Assembly: GCA_940337035.1 (NCBI GenBank)
Contig: CALNHX010001946.1
Coordinates: 1 to 64,000 of the forward strand
Length of the DNA stretch: 64,000 nt
From: Agriotes lineatus
Taxonomy: Eukaryota > Arthropoda > Insecta > Coleoptera > Elateridae
Direction: 5' to 3'
Part shown: positions 1-14,800 of the stretch, piece by piece
Layout of the letters: each line of letters opens with the position of its first letter
Numbering within the stretch: position 1 is the first letter of the stretch
Translations under genes and position numbers: made by a program
Notes under the pieces: generated by a model
What the model saw: the letters and a program-made list of their open reading frames with translations, nothing else
Told to the model about the DNA's origin: nothing
The model's database searches: none

Positions 1-3000
1 GTGCATTAGAACGTCTGAAAAGCACGTTTTTCAATATACGTTAACTACAGAAAATTTTATTGTACTACTATAACACCTGGCGTCGATCAAAATATAATAA
101 TTTTAAACGTGGTCATCGAGCCAACGGTAACACGTACTCAACAATTGGTTTAGAATTGATTGGAAAGGTTGTAAACAATGTAGGAGTGCATTTAGAGCTT
201 ATTTAGCAATATAAAATTGCTATATTAAATTATTTTGCATCCAAAAAATTCAAGTTTAATAGTTTAGTATTAAGGTCCGTTAGAACGTCTGAAAAGCACG
301 TTTTTCAATATACGTTAACTACAGAAAACTTTATTGTACTACTATAACACCTGGCGTCGATCAAAATATAATAATTTTATACGTGGTCATCGAGCCAACG
401 CTAACACGTACTCAACAATTGGTTTAGAATTGATTGGAAAGGTTGTAAACAATGTAGGAGTGCATTTAGAGCTTATTTGGCCATATAAAATTGCTATATT
501 ACATTATTTTGCATCCAAAAAATTCAAGTTTAATAGTTTAGTATTAAGGTGCGTTAGAACGTCTGAAAAGCACGTTTTTCAGTATACGTTAACTACAGAA
601 AATTTTATTGTACTACTATAACACCTGGCGTCGATCAAAATATAATAATTTTATACGTGGTCATCGTGCCAACACTAACACGTACTCAACAATTGGTTTA
701 GAATTGATTGGAAAGGTTGTAAACAATGTAGGAGTGCATTTAGAGCTTATTTAGCCATATAAAATTACTATATTAAATTATTTTGCATCCAAAAAATTCA
801 AGTTTAATAGTTTAGCATTAAGGTGCGTTAGAACGTCTGAAAAGCACTTTTTTTCAATATACGTTAACTACAGAAAATTTTATTGTACTACTATAACACC
901 TGGCGTCGATCAAAATATAATCATTTTATACGTGGTCATCGTGCCAACACTAACACGTACTCAACAGTTGGTTTAGAATTGATTGGAAAGGTTGTAAACA
1001 ATGTAGGAGTGCATTTAGAGCTTATTTGGCCATATAAAATTGATATATTAAATATATTTTGCATCCAAAAAATTCAAGTTTAATAGTTTAGTATTAAGGT
1101 GCGTTAGAACGTCTGAAAAGCACGTTTTTCAATATACGTTAACTACAGAAAATTTTATTGTACCACTATAACACCTAGCGTCAATCAAAATATAATAATT
1201 TTATACGTGGTCATCGTGCCAACACTAACACGTACTCAGCAATTGGTTTAGAATTGATTGGAAAGGTTGTAAACAATGTAGAAGTGCATTTAGAGCTTAT
1301 TTAGCCATATAAAATTGCTATATTACATTATTTTGCATCCAAAAAATTCAAGTTTAATAGTTTAGTATTAAGGTGCGTTAGAACGTCTGAAAAGCACGTT
1401 TTTCAATATACGTTAACTACAGAAAATTTTATTGTACTACTATAACACCTGGCGTCGATCAAAATATAATAATTTTATACGTGGTCATCGACCCAACGCT
1501 AACACGTACTCAACAATTGGTTTAGAATTGATTGGAAAGGTTGTAAACAATGTAGGAGTGCATTTAGAGCTTATTTAGCCATATAAAATTGCTATATTAA
1601 ATTATTTTGCATCCTAAAAATTCAAGTTTAATAGTTTAGTATTAAGGTCCGTTAGAACGTCTGAAAAGCACGTTTTTCAATATACGTTAACTACAGAAAA
1701 CTTTATTGTACTACTATAACACCTGGCGTCGATCAAAATATAATAATTTTATACGTGGTCATCGAGCCAACGCTAACACGTACTCAACAATTGGTTTAGA
1801 ATTGATTGGAAAGGTTGTAAACAATGTAGGAGTGCATTTAGAGCTTATTTGGCCATATAAAATTGCTATATTACATTATTTTGCATCCAAAAAATTCAAG
1901 TTTAATAGTTTAGTATTAAGGTGCGTTAGAACGTCTGAAAATCACGTTTTTTCAATATACGTTAACTACAGAAAATTTTATTGTACTACTATAACACCTG
2001 GCGTCGATCAAAATATAATAATTTTATACGTGGTCATCGAGCCAACGCTAACACGTACTCAACAATTGGTTTAGAATTGATTGGAAAGGTTGTAAACAAT
2101 GTAGGAGTGCATTTAGAGCTTATTTAGCCATACAAAATTGCTATATTAAATTATCTTGCATCCAAAAAATTCAAGTTTAATAGCTTTAGTATTAACGTCC
2201 GTTAGAACGTCTGAGAAGCACGTTTTTCAATATACGTTAACTACAGAAAACTTTATTGTACTACTATAACACCTGCCGTCGATCAAAATATAATAATTTT
2301 ATACGTGGTCATCGAGCCAACGCTAACACGTACTCAACAATTGGTTTAGAATTGATTGGAAAGGTTGTAAACAATGTAGGAGTGCATTTAGAGCTTATTT
2401 GGCCATATAAAATTGCTATATTACATTATTTTGCATCCAAAAAATTCAAGTTTAATAGTTTAGTATTAAGGTTGCGTTAGAACGTCTGAAAAGCACGTTT
2501 TTCAATATACGTTAACTACAGAAAATTTTATTGTACTACTATAACACCTGGCGTCGATCAAAATATAATAATTTTATACGTGGTCATCGAGCCAACGCTA
2601 ACACGTACTCAACAATTGGTTTAGAATTGATTGGAAAGGTTGTAAACAATGTAGGAGTGCATTTAGAGCTTATTTAGCCATATAAAATTGCTATATTACA
2701 TTATTTTGCATCCATAAAATTCAAGTTTAATAGTTTAGTATTAAGGTGCGTTAGAACGTCTGAAAAGCACGTTTTTCAATATACGTTAACTACAGAAAAT
2801 TTTATTGTACTACTATAACACCTGGCGTCGATCAAAATATAATAATTTTATACGTGGTCATCGTGCCAACACTAACACGTACTCAACAATTGGTTTAGAA
2901 TTGATTGGAAAGGTTGTAAACAATGTAGGAGTGCATTTAGAGCTTATTTGGCCATATAAAATTGCTATATTAAATTATTTTGCATCCAAAAAATTCAAGT

Positions 3001-6000
3001 TTAATAGTTTAGTATTAAGGTGCGTTAGAACGTCTGAAAAGCACGTTTTTCAATATACGTTAACTACAGAAAACTCTATTGTACTACTATAACACCTGGC
3101 GTCGATCAAAATATAATAATTTTATACGTGGTCATCGTGCCAACACTAACACGTACTCAGCAATTGGTTTAGAATTGATTGGAAAGGTTGTAAACAATGT
3201 AAGAGTGCATTTAGAGCTTATTTAGCCATATAAAATTGCTATAATACATTATTTTGCATCCAAAAAATTCAAGTTTAATAGTTTAGTATTAAGGTGCGTT
3301 AGAACGTCTGAAAAAGCACGTTTTTCAATATACGTTAACTACAGAAAATTTTATTGTACTACTATAACACCTGGCGTCGATCAAAATATAATAATTTTAT
3401 ACGTGGTCATCGAGCCAACGCTAACACGTACTCATCACAATTGGTTTAGAATTGATTGGAAAGGTTGTAAACAATGTAGGAGTGCATTTAGAGCTTATTT
3501 AGCCATATAAAATTGCTATATTACATTATTTTGCATCCAAAAAATTCAAGTTTAATAGTTTAGTATTAAGGTGCGTTAGAACGTCTGAAAAGCACGTTTT
3601 TCAGTATACGTTAACTACAGAAAACTTTATTGTACTACTATAACACCTGGCGTCGATCAAAATATAATAATTTTATACGTGGTCATCGTGCCAACACTAA
3701 CACGTACTCAACAATTGGTTTAGAATTGATTGGAAAGGTTGTAAACAATGTAGGAGTGCATTTAGAGCTTATTTGGCCATATAAAATTGCTATATTAAAT
3801 TATTTTGCATCCAAAAAATTCAAGTTTAATAGTTTAGTATTAAGGTGCGTTAGAACGTCTGAAAAGCACGTTTTTCAATATACGTTAACTACAGAAAACT
3901 TTATTGTACTACTATAACACCTGGCGTCGATCAAAATATAATAATTTTATACGTGGTCATCGAGCCAACGCTAACACGTACTCAACAATTGGTTTAGAAT
4001 TGATTGGAAAGGTTGTAAACAATGTAGGAGTGCATTTAGAGCTTATTTAGCCATATAAAATTGCTATATTAAATTATTTTGCATCCAAAAAATTCAAGTT
4101 TAATAGTTTAGTATTAAGGTGCGTTAGAACGTCTGAAAAGCACGTTTTTCAATATACGTTAACTACAGCAAATTATATTGTACTACTATAACACCTGGCG
4201 TCGATCAAAATATAATAATTTTATACGTGGTCATCATGCCAACGCTAACACGTACTCAACAATTGGTTTAGAATTGATTGGAAAAGTTGTAGACAATGTA
4301 GGAGTGCATTTAGAGCTTATTTAGCCATATAAAATTGCTATAATACATTTATTTGCATCCAAAAAATTCAAGTTTAATAGTTTAGTATTAAGGTGCGTTA
4401 GAACGTCTGAAAAGCACGTTTTTCAATATACGTTAACTACAGAAAACTTTATTGTACTACTATAACACCTGGCGTCGATCAAAATATAATAATTTTATAC
4501 GTGGTCATCGAGCCAACGCTAACACGTACTCAACAATTGGTTTAGAATTGATTGGAAAGGTTGTAAACACATGTAGGAGTGCATTTAGAGCTTATTTAGC
4601 CATATAAAATTGCTATATTAAATTATTTTGCATCCAAAAAATTCAAGTTTAATAGTTTAGTATTAAGGTGCGTTAGAACGTCTGAAAAGCACGTTTTTCA
4701 ATATACGTTAACTACAGCAAATTATATTGTACTACTATAACACCTGGCGTCGATCAAAATATAATAATTTTATACGTGGTCATCATGCCAACGCTAACAC
4801 GTACTCAACAATTGGTTTAGAATTGATTGGAAAAGTTGTAAACAATGTAGGAGTGCATTTAAAGCTTATTTAACCATATAAAATTGCTATATTAAATTAT
4901 TTTGCATCCAAAAAATTTTAGTTTAATAGTTTAGTATTAAGGTGCGTTAGAACGTCTGAAAAGCACGTTTTTCAAAATACGTTAACTACAGAAAATTTTA
5001 TTGTACTACTATAAACACCTGGCGTCGATCTAAATATAATAATTTTATACGTGGTCATCGTGCCAACGCTGACACGTACTCAACAATTGGTTTAGAATTG
5101 ATTGGAAAGGTTGTAAACAATGTAGGAGTGCATTTAAAGCTTATTTAACCATATAAAATTGCTATATTAAATTATTTTGCATCCAAAAAATTTTAGTTTA
5201 ATAGTTTAGTATTAAGGTGCGTTAGAACGTCTGAAAAGCACGTTTTTCAATATACGTTAACTACAGAAAATTTTATTGTACTACTATAACACCTGGCGTC
5301 GATCAAAATATAATAATTTTATACGTGGTCATCGAGCCAACGCTAACACGTACTCATCACAATTGGTTTAGAATTGATTGGAAAGGTTGTAAACAATGTA
5401 GGAGTGCATTTAGAGCTTATTTAGCCATATAAAATTGCTATATTACATTATTTTGCATCCAAAAAATTCAAGTTTAATAGTTTAGTATTAAGGTGCGTTA
5501 GAACGTCTGAAAAGCACGTTTTTCAGTATACGTTAACTACAGAAAACTTTATTGTACTACTATAACACCTGGCGTCGATCAAAATATAATAATTTTATAC
5601 GTGGTCATCGTGCCAACACTAACACGTACTCAACAATTGGTTTAGAATTGATTGGAAAGGTTGTAAACAATGTAGGAGTGCATTTAGAGCTTATTTGGCC
5701 ATATAAAATTGCTATATTAAATTATTTTGCATCCAAAAAATTCAAGTTTAATAGTTTAGTATTAAGGTGCGTTAGAACGTCTGAAAAGCACGTTTTTCAA
5801 TATACGTTAACTACAGAAAACTTTATTGTACTACTATAACACCTGGCGTCGATCAAAATATAATAATTTTATACGTGGTCATCGAACCAACGCTAACACG
5901 TACTCAACAATTGGTTTAGAATTGATTGAAAGGTTGTAAACAATGTAGGAGTGCATTTAGAGCTTATTTAGCCATATAAAATTGCTATATTAAATTATTT

Positions 6001-9000
6001 TGCATCCAAAAAATTCAAGTTTAATAGTTTAGTATTAAGGTGCGTTAGAACGTCTGAAAAGCACGTTTTTTCATATACGTTAACTACAGCAAATTATATT
6101 GTACTACTATAACACCTGGCGTCGATCAAAATATAATAATTTTATACGTGGTCATCATGCCAACGCTAACACGTACTCAACAATTGGTTTATAATTGCAT
6201 TGGAAAAGTTGTAAACAATGTAGGAGTGCATTTAGAGCTTATTTAGCCATATAAAATAGCTATAATACATTATTTTGCATCCAAAAAATTCAAGTTTAAT
6301 AGTTTAGTATTAAGGTGCGTTAGAACGTCTGAAAAGCACGTTTTTCAATATACGTTAACTACAGAAAATTTTATTGTACTACTATAACAACTGGCGTCGA
6401 TCAAAATATAATAATTTTATACGTGGTCATCGAGCCAACGCTAACACGTACTCAACAATTGGTTTAGAATTGATTGGAAAGGTTGTAAACAATGTAGGAG
6501 TGCATTTAGAGCTTATTTAGCCATATAAAATTGCTATATTAAATTATTTTGCATCCAAAAAATTCAAGTTTAATAGTTTAGTATTAAGGTGCGTTAGAAC
6601 GTCTGAAAAGCACGTTTTTCAATATACGTTAACTACAGCAAATTATGATTGTACTACTATAACACCTGGCGTCGATCAAAATATAATAATTTTATACGTG
6701 GTCCATCGAGCCAACGCTAACACGAACTCAACAATTGGTTTAGAATTGATTGGAAAGGTTGTAAACAATGTAGGAGTGCATTTAGAGCTTATTTAGCCAT
6801 ATAAAATTGCTATAATACATTATTTTGCATCCAAAAAATTCAAGTTTAATAGTTTAGTATTAAGGTGCGTTAGAACGTCTGAAAAGCACGTTTTTCAATA
6901 TACGTTAACTTCAGCAAATTATATTGTACTACTATAACACCTGGCGTCGATCAAAATATAATAATTTTATACGTGGTCATCATGCCAACGCTAACACGTA
7001 CTCAACAATTGGTTTAGAATTGATTGGAAAAGTTGTAAACAATGTAGGAGTGCATTTAGAGCTTATTTAGCCATATAAAATTGCTATATTAAATTATTTT
7101 GCATCCAAAAAAATTCAAGTTTAATAGTTTAGTATTAAGGTGCGTTAGAACGTCTGAAAAGCACGTTTTTCAGTATACGTTAACTACAGAAAATTTTATT
7201 GTACTACTATAACACCTGGCGACGATCAAAATATAATAATTTTATACGTGGTCATCGTGCCAACACTAACACGTACTCAACAATTGGTTTAGAATTGATT
7301 GGAAAGGTTGTATACAATGTAGGAGTGCATTTAGAGCTTATTTAGCCATATAAAATTGCTATATTACATTATTTTGCGATCCAAAAAATTCAAGTTTAAT
7401 AGTTTAGTATTAAGGTGCGTTAGAACGTCTGAAAAGCACGTTTTTCAGTATACGTTAACTACAGAAAATTTTATTGTACTACTATAACACCTGGCGTCGA
7501 TCAAAATATAATCATTTTATACGTGGTCATCGTGCCAACACTAACACGTACTCAACAATTGGTTTAGAATTGATTGGAAAGGTTGTAAACAATGTAGGAG
7601 TGCATTAGAGCTTATTTGGCCATATAAAATTGATATATTAAATATATTTTGCATCCAAAAAATTCAAGTTTAATAGTTTAGTATTAAGGTGCGTTAGAAC
7701 GTCTGAAAAAGCACGTTTTTCAATATACGTTAACTACAGAAAATTTTATTGTACTACTACAACACCTGGCGTCGATCAAAATATAATAATTTTATACGTG
7801 GTCATCGTGCCAACACTAACACGTACTCAACAATTGGTTTAGAATTGATTGGAAAGGTTGTAAACAATGTAGGAGTGCATTTAGAGCTTATTTAGCCATA
7901 TAAAATTGCTATATTACATTATTTTGCATCCAAAAAATTCAAGTTTAATAGTTTAGTATTAAGGTGCGTTAGAACGTCTGAAAAGCACGTTTTTCAGTAT
8001 ACGTTAACTACAGAAGATTTTATTGTACTACTATAACACCTGGCGTCGATCAAAATATAATAATTTTATACGTGGTCATCGTGCCAACACTAACACGTAC
8101 TCAACAATTGGTTTAGAATTGATTGGAAAAGTTGTAAACAATGTAGGAGTGCATTTAGAGCTTATTTGGCCATATAAAATTGATATATTAAATATATTTT
8201 GCATCCAAAAAATTCAAGTTTAATAGTTTAGTATTAAGGTGCGTTAGAACGTCTGAAAAGCACTTTTTTCAATATACGTTAACTACAGAAAATTTTATTG
8301 TACTACTATAACACCTGGCGTCGATCAAAATATAATAATTGTATACGTGGTAATCGTGCCAACACTAACACGTACTCAACAATTGGTTTAGAATTGATTG
8401 GAAAGGTTGTAAACAATGTAGGAGTGCATTTAGAGCTTATTTAGCCGTATAAAATTGCTATAATAAATTATTTTGCATCCAAAAAATTCAAGTTTAATAG
8501 TTTAGTATTAAGGTGCGTTAGAACGTCTGAAAAGCACGTTTTTCAATATACGTTAACTACAGAAAATTTTATTGTACTACTATAACACCTGGCGTCGATC
8601 AAAATATAATAATTTTATACGTGGTCATCGTGCCAACGCTGACACGTACTCAACAATGGTTTAGAATTGATTGGAAAAGGTTGTAAACAATGTAGGAGTA
8701 CATTTAGAATATATTTAACCATATAAAATTGCTATATTAAATTATCTTGCATCCAAAAAATTTAAGTTTAACAGTTTTAGTATTAAGGTGCGTTAGAACG
8801 TCTGAAAAGCACGTTTTTTCAATATACGTTAACTTCAGACAATATTATTGTACTACTATAACACCTGGCGTCGATCAAAATATAATAATTTTATACGTGG
8901 TCATCGTGCCAACGCTAACACGTACTCAACCAATTGGTTTAGAATTGATTGGAAAGGTTGCTAAACAATGTAGGAGTGCATTTAGAGCTTATTTGGCCAT

Positions 9001-10940
9001 ATAAAATTGCTATATTAAATTATTTTGCATCCAAAAAATTCAAGTTTAATAGTTTAGTATTAAGGTCCGTTAGAACGTCTGAAAAGCACGTTTTTCAATA
9101 TACGTTAACTACAGAAAATTTTATTGTACTACTATAACACCTGGCGTCGATCAAAATATAATAATTTTATACGTGGTCATCATGCCAACGCTAACACGTA
9201 CTCAACAATTGGTTTAGAATTGATTGGAAAGGTTGTAAACAATGTAGGAGTGCATTTAGAGCTTATTTAGCCATATAAAATTGCTATATTACATTATTTT
9301 GCATCCAAAAAATTCAAGTTTAATAGTTTAGTATTAAGGTGCGTTAGAACGTCTGAAAAGCACGTTTTTCAATATACGTTAACTACAGAAAACTTTATTG
9401 TACTACTATAACACCTGGCGTCGATCAAAATATAATAATTTATACGTGGTCATCGTGCCAACACTAACACGTACTCAACAATTGGTTTAGAATTGATTGG
9501 AAAGGTTGTAAACAATGTAGGGGTGCATTTAGAGCTTATTTAGCCATATAAAATTGCCATATTAAATTATTTTGCAACCAAAAAATTCAAATTTAATAGT
9601 TTAGTATTAATGTGCGTTAGAACGTCTGAAAAGCACGTTTTTCAGTATACGTTAACTACAGAAAATTTTATTGTACTACTATAACACCTGGCGTCGATCA
9701 AAATATAATAATTTTATACGTGGTCATCGTGCCAACACTAACACGTAGACAACAATTGGTTTAGAATTGATTGGAAAGGTTGTAAACAATGTAGGCGTGC
9801 ATTTAGAGCTTATTTAGCCATATAAAATTACTATATTAAATTATTTTGCATCCAAAAAATTCAAGTTTAATAGTTTAGCATTAAGGTGCGTTAGAACGTC
9901 TGAAAAGCACTTTTTTCAATATACGTTAACTACAGAAAAATTTTATTGTACTACTATAACACCTGGCGTCGATCAAAATATAATCATTTTATACGTGGTC
10001 ATCGTGCCAACACTAACACGTACTCAACAATTGGTTTAAAATTGATTGGAAAGGTTGTAAACAATGTAGGAGTGCATTTAGAGCTTATTTGGCCGTATAA
10101 AATTGATATATTAAATTATTTTGCATCCAAAAAATTCAAGTTTAATAGTTTAGTATTAAGGTGCGTTAGAACGTCTGAAAAGCACTTTTTTCAATATACG
10201 TTAACTACAGAAAATTTTATTGTACTACTATAACACCTGGCGTCGATCAAAATATAATAATTTTAGACGTGGTCATCGTGCCAACACTAACACGTATTCA
10301 ACAATTGGTTTAGAATTGATTGGAAAGGTAGTTGTAAACAATGTAGGAGTGCATTTAGAGCTTATTTAGCCGTATAAAATTGCTATAAATAAATTATTTG
10401 CATCCAAAAAAATTCAAGTTTAATAGTTTAGTATTAAGGTGCGTTAGAACGTCTGAAAAGCACTTTTTTCAATATACGTTAACTACAGAAAATTTTATTG
10501 TACTACTATAACACCTGGCGTCGATCAAAATATAATAATTTTATACGTGGTCATCGTGCCAACACTAACACGTATTCAACAATTGGTTTAGAATTGATTG
10601 GAAAGGTTGTAAACAATGTAGGAGTGCATTTAGAGCTTATTTAGCCGTATAAAATGGCTATAATAAATTATTTGCATCCAAAAAATTCAAGTTTAATAGT
10701 TTAGTATTAAGGTGCGTTAGAACGTCTGAAAAGCACGTTTTTTCAATATACGTTAACTACAGAAAATTTTATTTTACTACTATAACACCTGGCGTCGATC
10801 AAAATATAATAATTTTATACGTGGTCATCGTGCCAACGCTAACACGTACTCAACAATTGGTTTAGAACTGATTGGAAAGGTTGTAAACAATGTAGGAGTG
10901 CATTTAGAGCTTATTTAGCCATATAAAATTGCTATATTAA
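1..10940 (+). repeat. Satellite array, block A (~40 monomers of ~274 bp)
   Basis: Tandem head-to-tail monomers. In the phase starting at base 1 each unit begins GTGCGTTAGAACGTCTG; the second unit starts at 275, giving a 274 bp period. Diagnostic internal motifs are CACCTGGCGTCGATC, TACGTGGTCATCG, AGAATTGATTGGAAAGG and GGAGTGCATTTAGAGC. This block is dominated by full-length units with GCATCCAAAAAATTCAAG near the end, and by three alternating variants (CATCGAGCC, CATCGTGCC, CATCATGCC) with CAACGCTAAC or CAACACTAAC. It contains a ~1.92 kb higher-order repeat and many single-base indels relative to neighbouring units (for example near 2180, 3312, 4569, 6649, 6703, 7376 and 10329). It ends at the TTAA (10937-10940) where the first piggyBac-like copy is inserted. 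No gene is seen inside it. Confidence 0.97.
3300..6662 (+). repeat. Higher-order repeat, ~1.92 kb period (7 monomers)
   Basis: The run at about 3300-4740 recurs at about 5222-6662, offset by 1922 bp. Both copies carry the same private 2 bp insertion, reading CTCATCACAATTGG where other units read CTCAACAATTGG (3431 and 5353). The pattern of neighbouring variants is also the same: a TGG-type monomer, then CATCGAGCC, then ACAGCAAATTATATTG with CATCATGCC. Shared private changes show duplication of a multi-monomer block, not independent variation. The edges are approximate because they were read by eye. Confidence 0.8.
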
Positions 10941-11886
10941 CCCTCGTAGCCCACCTGGGGTCTTTTTTTGACTCCACGCGCTGTAGAATGTAGTTTTCTT
11001 ATGTTTAAATTTGGGTCTATTGTCTTGAAACCCTAAATATGCTTCTATCGAACTCCATAGGAGAGGATCATACTATTTTTTGTTGCTAAATTGTTATAGA
11101 AAAATATTTATACCGCAAAATATGCGCTTGGGTCAATTTTTACCCCAGGTGGGTTACATGAGATAAAATTTTAATTTGTTTAGCCTTAGTTTTTAGGCTC
11201 CGAAATACGTTTTTATGTAAGGTAGAATAGGTGTGCAGCACCAACTCGCAGTTGTTCACGTTTCTATAAGTTGTGACACGTTAGTTGCGTGGTAAAACTG
11301 CGTACTGCTAGTGTCTATAAATATAGCTCCCTGTCTCTGGGATAAACCCTCAATTACAATTTGACTGAGCTTGTCAGTACATACAAAAATTAAACAGGAA
11401 GATGTCGTTTTTTATTAGAACTAGGTGAGGAGCTAGTAAAACCGGAAATAAAAAGAAGAATTAACTTACTTTTGCAATACAAGAACGTCGACAATCCAAA
11501 AATAAACGGGGAAGGTGTAAGATTTGTCCACGACTAGATAAAAATACAAATATTTTTGTGTGACATGTGCAATAATTTTGTATCTAAGGAGCACATTGAA
11601 ACGTGCACATTGTGTTTTACATGTTCAAGTTTAACGTCAGAAGACAGTGACCCAAAATAAAGGCGTATAACTTAATATTTTATTAATTTGATTAAATTAC
11701 CATATAATCTATCTTTTATAATGTTTATATTACTTGTTATAGTTTATTTAGAAATGTACTTACCAATGAATACCTTGAAACGTCAGAACTAACTTTTTAT
11801 TAGAGTGAATTGCATAATTTTAAGTTGGGGTCAGAAATTACCCCAGGTGGGCAGTATGTAATATTAAAGCAGGTGGGCTACGAGGG
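10941..11886 (+). mobile_element. piggyBac-like deletion derivative, copy 1
   Basis: A 946 bp element flanked by TTAA on both sides (10937-10940 and 11887-11890). Removing the element plus one TTAA restores an uninterrupted satellite monomer. The 17 bp terminal inverted repeats are CCCTCGTAGCCCACCTG (10941-10957) and its perfect complement at 11870-11886. TTAA duplication and 5'-CCC ends are hallmarks of the piggyBac superfamily. The interior has a TATA-like promoter region and a broken transposase C-terminal remnant (11361-11660). The catalytic domain is absent, so the element is non-autonomous. It shares its exact insertion point and left flanking monomer with the other three copies. Confidence 0.93.
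11361..11660 (+). pseudogene. piggyBac-like transposase C-terminal remnant, copy 1 (stop and two frameshifts)
   Basis: This matches the 300 bp remnant of copy 4. It would encode the basic linker and C-terminal cysteine-rich domain that in piggyBac transposases binds the transposon ends. Here an in-frame TAA at 11391 interrupts it after ten codons. One A is missing from the run near 11508, and one T is gained in the run near 11554, so the frame is lost between those points and then regained. The cysteine pairs are still recognisable downstream (TGTGACATGTGC, TGCACATTGTGT). There is no ATG start and no DDD catalytic core. Not expected to make a functional protein. Confidence 0.8.
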
Positions 11887-14800
11887 TTAAATTATTTTGC
11901 ATCCAAAAAATTTAAGTTTAACAGTTTAGTATTAAGGTGCGTTAGAACGTCTGAAAAGCACTTTTTTCAATATACGTTAACTACAGAAAATTTTATTGTA
12001 CTACTATAACACCTGGCGTCGATCAAAATATAATAATTTTTTACGTGGTCATCGTGCCAACACTAACACGTACTCAACAATTGGTTTAGAATTGATTGGA
12101 AAGGTTGTAAACAATGTAGGAGTGCATTTAGAGCTTATTTAGCCATATAAAATTGCTATATTAAATTATTTTGCATCCAAATAATTCAAGTTTGATGGTT
12201 TAGCATTAAGGTGCGTTAGAACGTCTGAAAAGCACGTTTTTTCAATATACGTTAACTACAGAAAATTTTATTGTACTACGATAACACCTAGCGTCGATCA
12301 AAATATAATAATTTTATACGTGGTCATCGTGCCAACATTAACACGTACTCAACAATTGGTTTAGAATTGATTGGAAAGGTTGTAAACAATGTAGGAGTGC
12401 ATTTAGAGCTTATTTAGCCATATAAAATTGCCATATTAAATTATTTTGCATCCAAAAAATTCAAGTTTAATAGTTTAGTATTAAGGTGCGTTAGAACGTC
12501 TGAAAAGCACGTTTTTCAATATACGTTAACTACAGACAATTTTATTGTACTACTATAACACCCGGCGTCAATCAAAATATAATAATTTTATACGTGGTCA
12601 TCGTGCCAACAGTAACACGTACTCAACAGTTGGTTTAGAATTGATTGGAAAGGTTGTAAACAATGTAGGAGTGCATTTAAAGCTTATTTAACCATATAAA
12701 ATTGCTATATTAAATTATTTTGCATCCAAAAAATTTTAGTTTAATAGTTTAGTATTAAGGTGCGTTAGAACGTCTGAAAAGCACGTTTTTCAAAATACGT
12801 TAACTACAGAAAATGTTATTGTACTACTATAACACCTGGAGTCGATCTAAATATAATAATTTTATACGTGGTCATCGTGCCAACGCTGACACGTACTCAA
12901 CAATTGGTTTAGAATTGATTGGAAAGGTTGTAAACAATGTAGGAGTGCATTTAAAGCTTATTTAACCATATAAAATTGCTATATTAAATTATTTTGCATC
13001 CAAAAAATTTTAGTTTAATAGTTTAGTATTAAGGTGCGTTAGAACGTCTGAAAAGCACGTTTTTCAATATACGTTAACTACAGAAAATTTTATTTAATAT
13101 AACACCCGGCGTCAATCAAAATATAATAATTTTATACGTGGTCATCGTGCCAACACTAACACGTACTCAACAGTTGGTTTAGAATTGATTGGAAAGGTTG
13201 TAAACAATGTAGGAGTGCATTTAAAGCTTATTTAACCATATAAAATTGCTATATTAAATTATTTGTATCTAAAAAATTCATGTTTAATAGTTTAGTATTA
13301 AGGTGCGTTAGAACGTCTGAAAAGGCACTTTTTTCAATATACGTTAACTACAGAAAATTTTATTGTACTACTATAACACCTGGCGTCGATCAAAATATAA
13401 TAATTTTATACGTGGTCATCGTGCCAATGCTGACACGTACTCAACAGTTGGTTTAGAATTGATTGGAAAGGTTGTAAACAATGTAGGAGTGCATTTAGAG
13501 CTTATTTAACCATATAAAATTGCTATATTAAATTATTCTGCATCCAAAAAATTCAAGTTTAGTAGTTTAGTATTAAGGTGCGTTAGAACGTCTGAAAAGC
13601 ACGTTTTTCAATATACGTTAACTACAGAAAATTTTATTTAATATAACACCTGGCGTCGATCAAAATATAATAATTTTATACGTGGTCATCGTGCCAACAC
13701 TAACACGTACTCAACAATTGGTTTAGAATTGATTGGAAAGGTTATAAACAATGTAGGGGTGCATTTAGAGCTTATTTAGCCATATAAAATTGCCATATTA
13801 AATTATTTTGCATCCAAAAAATTCAAGTTTAGTAGTTTAGTATTAAGGTGCGTTAGAACGTCTGAAAAGCACGTTTTTCAATATACGTTAACTACAGAAA
13901 ATTTTATTTAATATAACACCTGGCGTCGATCAAAATATAATAATTTTATACGTGGTCATCGTGCCAACACTAACACGTACTCAACAATTGGTTTAGAATT
14001 GATTGGAAAGGTTGTAAACAATGTAGGAGTGCATTTAGAGCTTATTTAACCATATAAAATTGCTATACTTAAATTATTTTGCATCCAAATAATTCAAGTT
14101 TGATGGTTTAGCATTAAGGTGCGTTAGACGTCTGAAAAGCACGTTTTTCAATATACGTTAACTTACAGAAAATTTTATTGTACTACGATAACACCTAGCG
14201 TCGATCAAAATATAATAATTTTATACGTGGTCATCGTGCCAACACTAACACGTACTCAACAATTGGTTTAGAATTGATTGGAAAGGTTGTAAACAATGTA
14301 GGAGTGCATTTAGAGCTTATTTGGCCGTATAAAATTGATATATTAAATTATTTTGCATCCAAAAAATTCAAGTTTAATAGTTTAGTATTAAGGTGCGTTA
14401 GAACGTCTGAAAAGCACTTTTTTCAATATACGTTAACTACAGAAAATTTTATTGTACTACTATAACACCTGGCGTCGATCAAAATATAATAATTTTATAC
14501 GTGGTCATCGTGCCAACACTAACACGTATTCAACAATTGGTTTAGAATTGATTGGAAAGGTTGTAAACAATGTAGGAGTGCATTTAGAGCTTATTTAGCC
14601 GTATAAAATTGCTATAATAAATTATTTTGCATCCAAAAAATTCAAGTTTAATAGGTTTAGTATTAAGGTGCGTTAGAACGTCTGAAAAGCACTTTTTTTC
14701 AATATACGTTAACTACAGAAAATTTTATTGTACTACTATAACACCTGGCGTCGATCAAAATATAATAATTTTATACGTGGTCATCGTGCCAACACTAACA

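Noticed and set aside
151..170. Possible CENP-B box in the monomer (TTGATTGGAAAGGTTG)
   Set aside because: It shares the TTGGAAA core with the mammalian box, about 10 of 16 positions, but lacks the essential TTCG and CGGG positions, so it does not meet the functional motif.
334..621. 95-codon frame (and ~25 similar ones across the array) as a multigene family
   Set aside because: They start at TTG, not ATG, exist only in units where TAG is TGG, and run into the next unit out of phase because 274 is not a multiple of three. Most monomers carry the stop, and no domain is recognisable. The similarity is explained by satellite homology.
8747..9004. 85-codon frame in the satellite (also similar frames at 14627 and in 1706-2074)
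   Set aside because: It is open only because of local one-base insertions that shift frame between satellite reading frames, in the region where indels are most frequent. No support as a gene.
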